This document shows, piece after piece, positions 1-5,611 of a stretch of 7,082 bases of DNA. Location: the NCBI GenBank assembly GCA_031278795.1, contig JAITJT010000157.1:1-7082 (forward strand), read 5' to 3'. The notes under the pieces were generated by a model. It was not told the DNA's origin. It worked only from the letters and a program-made list of their open reading frames with translations, and made no database searches. The DNA is from Deltaproteobacteria bacterium. GTDB lineage: Bacteria; Desulfobacterota; Desulfarculia; Adiutricales; Adiutricaceae. The position numbers were made by a program, and so were the translations under genes. Position 1 is the first letter of the stretch. Every line of letters begins with the position of its first letter.

Positions 1-51
1 TGTCACTTGGAACTTAAAATCCGCTGAATGCTCTTTTTTAATTTTACTCAT
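1..51 (-). CDS. IS3-family transposase OrfA, N-terminal fragment (runs off the window)
   Basis: An ATG at 51-49 opens a minus-strand frame reading MSKIKKEHSADFKFQVT, which continues past position 1. This matches the start of IS3-family OrfA proteins, small helix-turn-helix proteins that begin MSK(R/K)...YSAEFK..V and bind the element ends. The start is supported by AGGAG (CAGGAGTTGATC before ATG, 7 nt spacing). In intact elements OrfA is fused to the DDE-type OrfB by a -1 frameshift to make the transposase, but none of that is visible here. Only 17 codons are present, so whether the element is intact or decayed cannot be said. Confidence 0.65.
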   Translation of the reverse strand, partial: MSKIKKEHSADFKFQVT

Positions 52-153
52 GATCAACTCCTGAAAAAATGTTTTGTTAGCGTATGCTGGATATATACTG
101 ATTAACAACAACAATTTTATGCAACTATAGACAAATTTTATTGGGGCGGTACA
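1..153 (-). mobile_element. Terminal part of an IS3-family insertion sequence (left end, element continues out of the window)
   Basis: Read on the minus strand, the DNA from position 153 begins TGTACCGCCCCAAT. This is the TG-starting terminal inverted repeat style of IS3-family elements, whose ends often read TG(T/A)AC(C/T)GCCCC. About 100 nt further in, at position 51, an OrfA-like reading frame starts. Together they place the outer boundary of the element at about 153, with the rest lying to the left of position 1. The opposite inverted repeat and the short target duplication cannot be checked here. Family assignment rests on the end sequence and 17 residues of OrfA, so the subgroup (IS150, IS3 or other) is not resolved. 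Confidence 0.65.
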
Positions 154-289
154 AATCTATACGGAATTTTATGATAACATTAGGTGCGTTTTACAAAATT
201 TGCGTCTTTTCGATTTTTTAATTATTAGATTCGCGATTGCTATCAGTTTCTCATCAGGAACGTATGTTTTCCCCATAGATAACGCTGCT

Positions 290-312
290 ATCTAATTAAC
301 TAATAATTAGAT
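290..312. repeat. Perfect AT-rich inverted repeat, 9-bp arms
   Basis: The arms ATCTAATTA (290-298) and TAATTAGAT (304-312) are perfectly complementary around a 5-nt loop. The repeat lies about 100 bp beyond the end of the PhzF-family gene. It has no T-tract on either side, so it is not a standard terminator. It could be a protein-binding palindrome or simply AT-rich chance. Confidence 0.45.
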
Positions 313-349
313 GGTCCAATAATATCATGAAAAAACGCACATATTTCTT

Positions 350-374
350 CTCATAATACAAATTTTATTATGAG
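350..374 (-). terminator. AT-rich hairpin just downstream of the PhzF-family gene, possible weak terminator
   Basis: CTCATAATA (350-358) and TATTATGAG (366-374) form a perfect 9-bp stem with a 7-nt loop, beginning about 40 nt past the TAA stop at 417-415. It is the nearest hairpin to the end of the tolC-like/PhzF transcription unit. The stem is AT-rich and no run of U follows on the minus strand, so termination strength would be low. An operator role is equally possible. Confidence 0.3.
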
Positions 375-414
375 TTGAAATAAACTTTTCTGCCAACTTG
401 ACTTGAAAGTAGAA

Positions 415-1260
415 TTAGAATGCCGGCGGAAGCACCAGGCTTTCCGGGATTATGTCCGAGCGGAGGATGGTTCTGGCCTTACCCTTAAATATAACCGTCT
501 TTGGGTTCTGGACGTCTAGGGTAACTAGCCCTCCACGCCTGGAGAGTTGTCTTGCGGTGAGTTCTGTTTTAGCTAAGAGTCTTCCCCAGTGATGGGCTAG
601 CGAGCGATGGATGGAGCCTGAGACATGCTCCTCCGGTACCCCCACCTTGGGCCTGAAGGCCCTTAGATAGTAGTCGCAGTCGCCACCTAGTTTGCCAGGC
701 GCGCTTATGGCGATACCACTAAGATCTGACTTTAGGATGAGGGCGAGATCCGGAATTATTTTCTTTAACTGGGTGTAGTCCTCTATGGCCAGAACGGCTA
801 CGTTTGCGGCGGTGAGTATGCCCCAGGTGATGGATTCAGGGGAGAGGCTAAGAAGAGGGGAGTATTTTTGGATGTCGTCTTGTGAGAGCTCGCTTAGGCC
901 CTCGGCATCTAGCTCTAGGGAGCAGAAATTGGGTGGGATGAACTTGGTCTTGAGCTCACCCTCCTGGGTGAGGAAGAGGAGAGGCATGCTGGGGGGACGC
1001 ACCCCCAGCTCATAGATTAGATGGGCGGCGGCTTGGCTGGCGTGCACCCCCACCTTGAGCTCCATGACCGGGGTGAAGAAGCGTAGGAGAAAGGCCTCTC
1101 CGTGGGAGAGCACGTAGACGGACTCCAAGGAGCCCATCTCGCCCGCGAGGGAGGCCATCTTGAAGCGCTCCAGCGGGGACTCCAGAAAGAAGACCGTGGT
1201 GGGGGAGCCTGAGAATGGCCCGTCCACCAGGGCATCCACCAAAAAGACCTTTTGAATCAT
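415..1260 (-). CDS. PhzF-family protein (phenazine-biosynthesis-like isomerase/epimerase fold)
   Basis: The 281-residue product has the length and landmarks of the PhzF/diaminopimelate-epimerase-like superfamily: an N-terminal VDAL..GPFSGSP stretch (residues 8-20), the conserved glutamate in GSLES (E46, matching the catalytic Glu of SETAF in PhzF), FFTP (61-64), a histidine in GVHAS (H73), and the second-half signature RAFRPKVGVPEEHVSGS (190-216). PhzF isomerises a dihydroanthranilate intermediate in phenazine synthesis, but most family members have unknown substrates and no phenazine genes are present here. Two signatures deviate: the usual CGHAT reads GVHAS, and the usual EDPVTGSA reads EEHVSGSI, so Asp is replaced by Glu. 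The protein has no signal peptide and is probably cytoplasmic. The ATG lies one base past the TAA of the upstream TolC-like gene, with GAGGT 4 nt ahead, indicating translational coupling. Family assignment is firm; function is open. Confidence 0.88.
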   Translation of the reverse strand: MIQKVFLVDALVDGPFSGSPTTVFFLESPLERFKMASLAGEMGSLESVYVLSHGEAFLLRFFTPVMELKVGVHASQAAAHLIYELGVRPPSMPLLFLTQEGELKTKFIPPNFCSLELDAEGLSELSQDDIQKYSPLLSLSPESITWGILTAANVAVLAIEDYTQLKKIIPDLALILKSDLSGIAISAPGKLGGDCDYYLRAFRPKVGVPEEHVSGSIHRSLAHHWGRLLAKTELTARQLSRRGGLVTLDVQNPKTVIFKGKARTILRSDIIPESLVLPPAF

Positions 1261-1261
1261 G

Positions 1262-2698
1262 TTACCTCATCGGGCTTACCCTCTCGCCCAGAGTGCGCTC
1301 TATGGCCGCCCAGGCCAGGTTGTAGTTGTACAGGGCTGAGAAGTGCTCGTACTGGGCCTCGCTGTAGCGGGTCTGGGCGTCCAACACGTCCGTGTTGGTG
1401 GCGACCTGCTCCTGGTAGCGCTCGGTGACCATGCGCAGATCCTCGGCGGCTGAGGCCACGGCCTTGGCCGAGACGTCTATGTTGCGGCCGGCGGAGATGA
1501 GATTCTGGTAATTGGAGGTAATCTGCAGCTTGATTTCGTCCTCCATGGCTATCAAGGTGTCAATGGACTGGTTTAGGGCGATCTTGCTTATCTCCACCTG
1601 GCTCACGTTCGCGCCCCAGTCCCAGAAGTTCCAGGTGGCGATGGCCGCTATGTTCCAGCTGGAGCTATCCGAGGAGTAGCCTCCGTGGGCCCTGGGGGTG
1701 TTTCCGGTGGTGGAGTTGGTGTACTGAAGATTTATCTGGGGATAGAGATCCGAGCGGGCCAGATCCACGTTTTTAGCGCTGGCCTCCACCTGGTTGCGGC
1801 CAATGAGTAGCTCCGGGTTGTTCTCCAATCCCAGCTCCAGACAGCGCTCCAAGGTGAGGGGGAAGTGGGCGTAGCGGAGATTGTCCTCCACCGAGATAGG
1901 CGCGTCCACCGGACGCCTCAAGAGAATATTCAGCCTGGCCTTGTTAACCTCCACGTTACGGGACTGGGTGCTCTCCTCCAGCTGGGCCTGGGCCAGCTCC
2001 ACTTCAGCCTCCAGCACCTGGTTGCGGGGCACCATGCCCACGTCGAAGAAGTTCTGGGCCACGTTAAGATGGCTAGATAGGTTAACCACGCTGGTCTGGG
2101 CCACCTGCAAGGCCTTTTCAGCCGCCAGAATCCCAAAATACGCCTGTTTCACGGCCAATAAGAGATCCTCCTCGGCCTGGGTCACCTGGATGATGGCCGC
2201 CTCCACCCCCAGCTCGGCCAGGTAGAAGTTGGCCAGGTTCCTCCCGCCGGTGAAGAGGGGCTGGGTGGCGGTTACTTGCCAGGTGTACTGGTCGCGTCCC
2301 ACGGTCATGGTGGCGCTGGGGTCGTGGTCTCTATGGGTTAATCCGTAGGAGGTGGCCGCCTTGGGCAGGAAGTAGGTAATGGCCTGGTGCCGCGACCAGA
2401 GCGAGCTCATCTGCCCCAACTGGGCCTTGTCCAGGGAGGGGCTAACCCTAAGGGCCAAGTCTATGCACTCGTCCAAGCCCAAATCCCCACTGTGGGGAAG
2501 CGGTGGGACGGTGATGTTCTTTATCTTCTCCTCTGAGGCATCCGGGCCTAGGCTCGCGTCCCCAAAGATGGTTAGCGCGTTGGGGCTATCCACCAGAAAG
2601 GGCTTGGCTATGGTGTGGCGCACCGGCTCGGTGCAGCCTAAAAGGAGTAGCATAAAAAGAGAGATGAGCGTTAGGCTCCATTTGAGGTTAGTGGGCAT
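1262..2698 (-). CDS. TolC-family outer membrane efflux lipoprotein
   Basis: The 478-residue product is an outer-membrane factor: trimers form the exit duct of tripartite efflux pumps or type I secretion systems. The N-terminus is a hydrophobic signal ending in LLGC (Cys22), a lipobox followed by Thr, so the mature protein is probably an outer-membrane lipoprotein as in the OprM/NodT group. Two homologous outer-membrane-efflux repeats follow: repeat 1 from about 73 (LDECIDLALRVSPSL) to 260, with QPLFTGG at 146-152 and the family-typical FDVGMVPRNQVLEAE at 218-232; repeat 2 from about 282 (LERCLELGLENNPEL) to 470, with YQEQVATNTDVLDAQ near 428-442. Long Ala/Gln/Glu-rich helices form the periplasmic tunnel. 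The ATG is preceded by AAAGG at a rather long 13-nt distance. No inner-membrane pump or adaptor gene is adjacent; the only coupled gene is the PhzF homologue, one base downstream. Confidence 0.93.
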   Translation of the reverse strand: MPTNLKWSLTLISLFMLLLLGCTEPVRHTIAKPFLVDSPNALTIFGDASLGPDASEEKIKNITVPPLPHSGDLGLDECIDLALRVSPSLDKAQLGQMSSLWSRHQAITYFLPKAATSYGLTHRDHDPSATMTVGRDQYTWQVTATQPLFTGGRNLANFYLAELGVEAAIIQVTQAEEDLLLAVKQAYFGILAAEKALQVAQTSVVNLSSHLNVAQNFFDVGMVPRNQVLEAEVELAQAQLEESTQSRNVEVNKARLNILLRRPVDAPISVEDNLRYAHFPLTLERCLELGLENNPELLIGRNQVEASAKNVDLARSDLYPQINLQYTNSTTGNTPRAHGGYSSDSSSWNIAAIATWNFWDWGANVSQVEISKIALNQSIDTLIAMEDEIKLQITSNYQNLISAGRNIDVSAKAVASAAEDLRMVTERYQEQVATNTDVLDAQTRYSEAQYEHFSALYNYNLAWAAIERTLGERVSPMR

Positions 2699-2900
2699 TT
2701 TAGGGTGCTTACCTTTAAGACTTTATTAAGAGACTTTTTTAGCTCGTTTCTAGTCTACTTATGAAAATAATGAGCTTTTTCTCAGTATTATCAAGTGGGT
2801 TATTTTAAAAACGGAGATATTAATCATAAATGAATCGGGACTTTAACTTAGTTAGATTATAAAACTTAGGCAGCAGAAAGCTAGTAAACTTAAGTTGAAA
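2699..2900 (-). promoter_or_regulatory. Leader and probable promoter region of the TolC-like/PhzF unit
   Basis: The interval between the 2901-2933 hairpin and the TolC-like start is AT-rich and without a gene. On the minus strand it contains a perfect TATAAT at 2861-2856, without a convincing -35 box at normal spacing. A second, weaker pair is TTGATA followed after 16 nt by CATTAT, about 70 nt from the start codon. One of these probably drives the unit; which one cannot be decided by eye. Confidence 0.35.
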
Positions 2901-2933
2901 TAGCTTCACCGGGCCTCTGGCCCGGTGGAGCTA
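2901..2933 (-). terminator. Strong GC-rich hairpin after the M48 protease gene
   Basis: Arms 2901-2915 and 2919-2933 pair over 15 positions around a 3-nt loop (core CACCGGGCC / GGCCCGGTG), starting about 30 nt beyond the TAG stop at 2966-2964. This is the expected place for the transcription end of the protease gene. On the minus strand the tract after the stem is ATTTCAAC, a poor U-run, and one stem position (2906/2928) is an A/C mismatch. On the plus strand that position is a U-G wobble, and GATTTTT follows at 2941-2947. Confidence 0.6.
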
Positions 2934-2963
2934 TGCTAAAGATTTTTAAAGACCCATGAAGAG

Positions 2964-3815
2964 CTAGGGCGCCATGGTTATGTGGTGTTCCACGGCCCGG
3001 GCCCTGGCCTCCGGGATGTAGCTCTTGATATTGGCTATCCTCGCCGCGTCCGATGGGTGGGTGCTCAAAAAATATGGCGTGGATTTTCCGGATGCTTGGG
3101 AGACGGCGCTCATTCTCTCCCAGAAGGAGAGGGCCTCCTCCGGGTCATAGCCGGCTAAGGCCATGAGGCTCAAACCCAAACGGTCGGCCTCGGCCTCGTG
3201 GGTTCTGGAGAAGGGTAGGAGTACCCCCACCTGGGAACCAATGCCGTAGGCCGACATGATCAAAGCCGCGTTTCCGCCTGAAACCGAGCTTGCCCCTAAA
3301 ACCGTCCCCAAAATGGTGCCTCCCAGCTCCACGGCCATGGCGTCACTGGCCCGCTCAGCCCCGTGGCGGGCCAGGGCGTGGGCCACCTCGTGGCCCATGA
3401 CCGTGGCGAGTCCGGCCTCGTTCTTGGTTATGGGTAAAAGGCCCGTGTAGACCACGATCTTTCCGCCAGGCATGCAGAAGGCGTTGGCCTCGTCCGACTG
3501 GACCAGATTGAACTCCCAGGAGTAGTTGGCTATCTCAGAGCCCCTTCCGTAGTCGTCCATGAGCATCTGGGCGGCCTTGGCTATCTTCTGGCCCACCTTT
3601 TTGACCATGGCCGTGTCTCTGGAGTTGGTGGAGAGCGTGGCCTGGGACATGAACTGGTTGTATTCCTGGAGGGCCTGCTGGTTGATAGTATCGTCTCCCA
3701 CCAAGCTCAACTGGCGGCGGTTGGTGCCCACCACGGTGCCGCAGGCTGTTAAGACGAAGAGGAGGGAACAACAAAGTAGTAGTTGGAAAAATTTTTGGGT
3801 GATTTGTCTTGGCAT
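2964..3815 (-). CDS. M48-family zinc metalloprotease, predicted outer-membrane lipoprotein
   Basis: The 283-residue product has a signal peptide ending in the lipobox LTAC (Cys25) followed by Gly, which predicts an outer-membrane-anchored periplasmic lipoprotein. The peptidase domain spans about 70-265. The zinc motif HEVAH is at 142-146 (His142, Glu143, His146). The third metal ligand is Glu207 in SRTHEAEAD, and the closing STHPSDAARI motif is at 251-260. This order and length match the short, TPR-less M48 lipoproteins (LoiP/YcaL type), which degrade misfolded or stalled outer-membrane proteins. BepA-like members carry extra C-terminal TPRs that are absent here. The substrate is unknown. The ATG is preceded by AAGGTAAGC, giving AAGG at 7 nt. 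Flanking spacers of 138 and 265 bp with strong hairpins suggest it is transcribed on its own. All catalytic residues are present. Confidence 0.93.
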   Translation of the reverse strand: MPRQITQKFFQLLLCCSLLFVLTACGTVVGTNRRQLSLVGDDTINQQALQEYNQFMSQATLSTNSRDTAMVKKVGQKIAKAAQMLMDDYGRGSEIANYSWEFNLVQSDEANAFCMPGGKIVVYTGLLPITKNEAGLATVMGHEVAHALARHGAERASDAMAVELGGTILGTVLGASSVSGGNAALIMSAYGIGSQVGVLLPFSRTHEAEADRLGLSLMALAGYDPEEALSFWERMSAVSQASGKSTPYFLSTHPSDAARIANIKSYIPEARARAVEHHITMAP

Positions 3816-3875
3816 AGGCTTACCTTGGAATTTATTTTCGTAATGGGGAAATTATGTGTGTGTGTTTTGTTTAGT

Positions 3876-3901
3876 GGCCAGGGCCCGTAGGGGCCCTGGC
3901 C
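3876..3901 (-). terminator. Strong GC-rich hairpin after the ccdA-thioredoxin operon
   Basis: GGCCAGGGCCC (3876-3886) and GGGCCCTGGCC (3891-3901) form a perfect 11-bp stem with a 4-nt loop, about 50 nt past the TAG stop of the thioredoxin gene. Neither strand has a U-tract after it (minus: ACTAAACAAAAC), so it is not a textbook intrinsic terminator. It may still block 3' decay or separate this operon from the protease gene. Confidence 0.5.
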
Positions 3902-3932
3902 TGTATAAGAAGCGCCAAAGAGGGCTCTGGTA

Positions 3933-3944
3933 AAACTATAGTTT
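3933..3944. repeat. 12-bp perfect palindrome AAACTATAGTTT
   Basis: This perfect 12-bp palindrome lies in the 138-bp spacer between the thioredoxin stop and the protease start, about 10 nt after the stop codon. It could be a small operator for the protease gene or a chance AT-rich palindrome; no promoter is recognisable immediately beside it. Confidence 0.25.
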
Positions 3945-3953
3945 AAGTATTAT

Positions 3954-4559
3954 CTAGGATTTACTGGCCTTCTCCAGGGAGGCCTCGTACTCGTCGAACT
4001 CCATGGTCTCGTTGGCTCCGGAACTGATGTAGCTGAGGACGTGGGCGAAGATGTCCGCCGGGACCCTCCCGGGTATGACCAGGGCCGGCTCCCCGTCCGC
4101 CTTGAGGATGAAGATGGTGGGAAAACCCCGCACCCTAAATATGCGGCCCAGTTTGTCCGGGTCGTTGTCACCGTCAATGGAGACGAAGAGATAGGATTCT
4201 TTGAGGTTTTTCAGGACCTCCGGATTGGGTATGACCTGGGAGTTGAAGATCTCGCAGTTGGAGCACCAGGATGTCCAGAAGTAGACCAAAACGTACTTGT
4301 CGGTCTTTTTAGCCTCAGTTAGGGCCTGATCCATAGTGTAGAGCTTAAGATCGCTTGGCTTGTGGGGGAAGACAGCGGGTGCTGAACTACTCTTCATGGC
4401 CAGCCTGTTGGAGGCGGCGACCACGTAGGAGTCCCTGTCCGAGGCGTTGTTCTGGGCCACGGCCGCCCCGGGTTTAGCCGGGATTATCACGAATACAATG
4501 ATAGCCAAAACAGCGGCTGAGATGATGGTGATTCCAAATAGGGCTAGGGTTTTTTTCAT
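3954..4559 (-). CDS. Membrane-anchored periplasmic thioredoxin-like protein (DsbD-gamma/Thioredoxin_7 type)
   Basis: From the ATG at 4559 the product is 201 residues: MKK, then one hydrophobic segment (about 5-26) acting as an uncleaved anchor, a low-complexity linker to about 65, then a thioredoxin fold. The active site is WCSNC (Trp98, Cys99, Cys102) in FWTSWCSNC, and the cis-proline is Pro147 in GFPTIF. The domain faces the periplasm and should be kept reduced by the CcdA protein encoded 21 nt upstream, so the pair reproduces the beta and gamma parts of DsbD. Likely clients are apocytochrome c or periplasmic disulfides. Longer starts exist at TTG 4571 and ATG 4565, but GGA of TTGGAAATGATC is best placed for 4559. 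A basic/acidic tail (about 171-201) follows the fold. Function at family level is secure; the client is not. Confidence 0.9.
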   Translation of the reverse strand: MKKTLALFGITIISAAVLAIIVFVIIPAKPGAAVAQNNASDRDSYVVAASNRLAMKSSSAPAVFPHKPSDLKLYTMDQALTEAKKTDKYVLVYFWTSWCSNCEIFNSQVIPNPEVLKNLKESYLFVSIDGDNDPDKLGRIFRVRGFPTIFILKADGEPALVIPGRVPADIFAHVLSYISSGANETMEFDEYEASLEKASKS

Positions 4560-4580
4560 GATCATTTCCAAGAAAACATA

Positions 4581-5300
4581 CTACATCTGGTAGTCGGGAG
4601 TCACGAGCGATAGCTTGCCCCAGATGAGGAGTACGGCCAGGATCAAGAAGATCACCCCCATGACCCTGGATATCACCACCCAGTGGCGGCCTATGTGTTT
4701 GACGTAGCCCAAGACCTTGGCCAGGAAGATGGAGATGACCAGAAAGGGGAGGGCCAGGCCAAAAGAGAAGACCGCCAGGAGCTTAATGCCCCTGTAGCTT
4801 TCAGAGGAGCTCGCGGCCAAGGAGAGAATGGAGGCTAAGATAGGCCCGCTACAGGGTGTCCAGCCGGCCGCGAAGGCCAGGCCGATTACGAAGGCCCCGA
4901 AATAGCCCACAGGATCCTTGGAGAGCTGGAGCCTCCTGTCCTTAAAAAGGACGTGGGGCTTGATTATTCCCAAGAGCACCAGGGCGAAGAGGATCATCAC
5001 CAAGCCGCCCAAAATCCTCAAGACGTAGCTGTACTCGTAGAGAAAGTCGCCCACGGCGCTGGCGGCAGCGCCCAGGAGGGTGAAGATCAGGGTGAAGCCC
5101 AGGACGAAGAAGACCGTGGAGAGGAAGACGTGGAGCTTGAGGTGCCTATCCGGCTGGGAGTTTTCCCCCAGAAACTCGTCGTATTCCCGGCCGGTCACCG
5201 CCACCAGCCAGCCCGGAAGGAGCGGCAGGGTGCAGGGCGTGAAAAAGAGGGCCAGCCCGGCCATGAAGGCCGCGACAACGTCAACGTTTTGGAAAATCAT
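4581..5300 (-). CDS. ccdA: CcdA-type cytochrome c biogenesis / thiol-disulfide interchange membrane protein
   Basis: The 239-residue product is hydrophobic, with about six transmembrane helices (roughly 8-36, 57-80, 90-112, 132-160, 171-196, 207-229), the size and layout of CcdA, the stand-alone equivalent of the DsbD beta domain. Its only two cysteines are the redox pair expected in this family: Cys23 in FFTPCTLPLLPG and Cys150 in GWTPCSGPIL. They take electrons from cytoplasmic thioredoxin and pass them across the inner membrane. The next gene encodes the matching extracytoplasmic thioredoxin, in the same operon. The ATG has no usable Shine-Dalgarno directly ahead; a stop in a different frame overlaps it as ATGA (see the leader ORF at 5297-5350). 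No upstream in-frame start exists before a TAA. The redox role is firm; whether it serves cytochrome c maturation or disulfide reduction is open. Confidence 0.93.
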   Translation of the reverse strand: MIFQNVDVVAAFMAGLALFFTPCTLPLLPGWLVAVTGREYDEFLGENSQPDRHLKLHVFLSTVFFVLGFTLIFTLLGAAASAVGDFLYEYSYVLRILGGLVMILFALVLLGIIKPHVLFKDRRLQLSKDPVGYFGAFVIGLAFAAGWTPCSGPILASILSLAASSSESYRGIKLLAVFSFGLALPFLVISIFLAKVLGYVKHIGRHWVVISRVMGVIFLILAVLLIWGKLSLVTPDYQM

Positions 5301-5350
5301 AAAAGCCGACCGCCCGCCTTACCCTGATAGAGGTGTCGATAGAGAAAAAT
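5297..5350 (-). CDS. Possible 17-codon leader ORF with a non-standard ATT start, overlapping the ccdA start
   Basis: A strong Shine-Dalgarno (AAAGGAG, 5365-5359) has no ATG, GTG or TTG at a useful distance. Eight nt after it is ATT (5350-5348), which opens a frame reading (M)FLYRHLYQGKAGGRLL and stopping with TGA at 5299-5297. That TGA overlaps the ccdA ATG in the arrangement ATGA. AUU starts are rare but known (infC). If used, translation of this leader would deliver ribosomes to ccdA, which lacks its own ribosome binding site. The alternatives are that the Shine-Dalgarno is a stand-by site or a chance match in an AT-rich leader. No peptide family is recognised. Confidence 0.3.
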   Translation of the reverse strand: MFLYRHLYQGKAGGRLL

Positions 5351-5611
5351 GTTCTTAACTCCTTTTTAATTTTTTTCTTTATATGCTTAGAGCTATTATT
5401 TATCTATAATTTGTAGATAGGATATTTAAATTATATCTAGGATGCGGGCGTTTTGGTCTATTAGCGTTCTTAAATTGTTTAGGGCTGAGGCCTGGCCTCT
5501 GGAGGCGGCTTTATGCATTATAGTTTATTTTTATGGAGCTTGCTATAGAAGAGGGGAAAAACCTTGGCTAATCCTTAGGAGTTTAGGAATATCTGTGGGT
5601 GAGGAGGAGGG
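5301..5611 (-). promoter_or_regulatory. Upstream region of ccdA (311 bp, no convincing gene)
   Basis: On the minus strand this spacer has a perfect TATAAT at 5435-5430 without a clear -35, an inverted repeat TATCTA/TAGATA (5401-5406 and 5414-5419), the AAAGGAG at 5365-5359 and the possible leader ORF. Further upstream are the alternating GAGGC/GCCTC arms at 5487-5506. A plus-strand frame starting at 5442 and running into the convergent small membrane gene lacks a ribosome binding site and is not called. The promoter of ccdA is probably here; its exact position is uncertain. Confidence 0.4.
5487..5506. repeat. Alternating complementary arms GAGGC-GCCTC-GAGGC
   Basis: Three 5-bp arms occur in a row: GAGGC (5487-5491), GCCTC (5495-5499) and GAGGC (5502-5506), spaced by 3 and 2 bases. 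The middle arm can pair with either neighbour, although the second pairing would have to open its closing pair because the gap is only 2 nt. The same arm pair builds the tandem repeats at 5979-6035, on the other side of the small membrane gene. Confidence 0.4.

Larger units (their letters stand above)
154..414. other. AT-rich spacer between the IS end and the PhzF-family gene, no convincing gene
   Basis: This spacer is much poorer in GC than the neighbouring genes. It holds two perfect 9-bp inverted repeats (290-312 and 350-374), listed separately. The longest minus-strand frame with an ATG (276-169, 35 codons, rich in Lys/Arg/Ile) has no ribosome binding site and no family resemblance I recognise, so it is not called. 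No tRNA-like or riboswitch-like fold was seen. Confidence 0.5.

Noticed and set aside
169..276. Minus-strand 35-codon frame starting at ATG 276, Lys/Arg/Ile-rich
   Set aside because: No ribosome binding site, no family resemblance and AT-rich composition; could be a decayed gene end beside the IS, but nothing positive supports it.
3855..3864. (TG)5 microsatellite upstream of the M48 gene, possible phase-variation tract
   Set aside because: Five dinucleotide units are too few for reliable slippage, and it does not sit between recognisable -35 and -10 boxes.
4953..5358. Plus-strand frames opposite ccdA
   Set aside because: They are antisense to a clear CcdA family gene with intact motifs; the low-complexity Glu/Gln/Gly or Arg/Lys composition is typical of an antisense frame.
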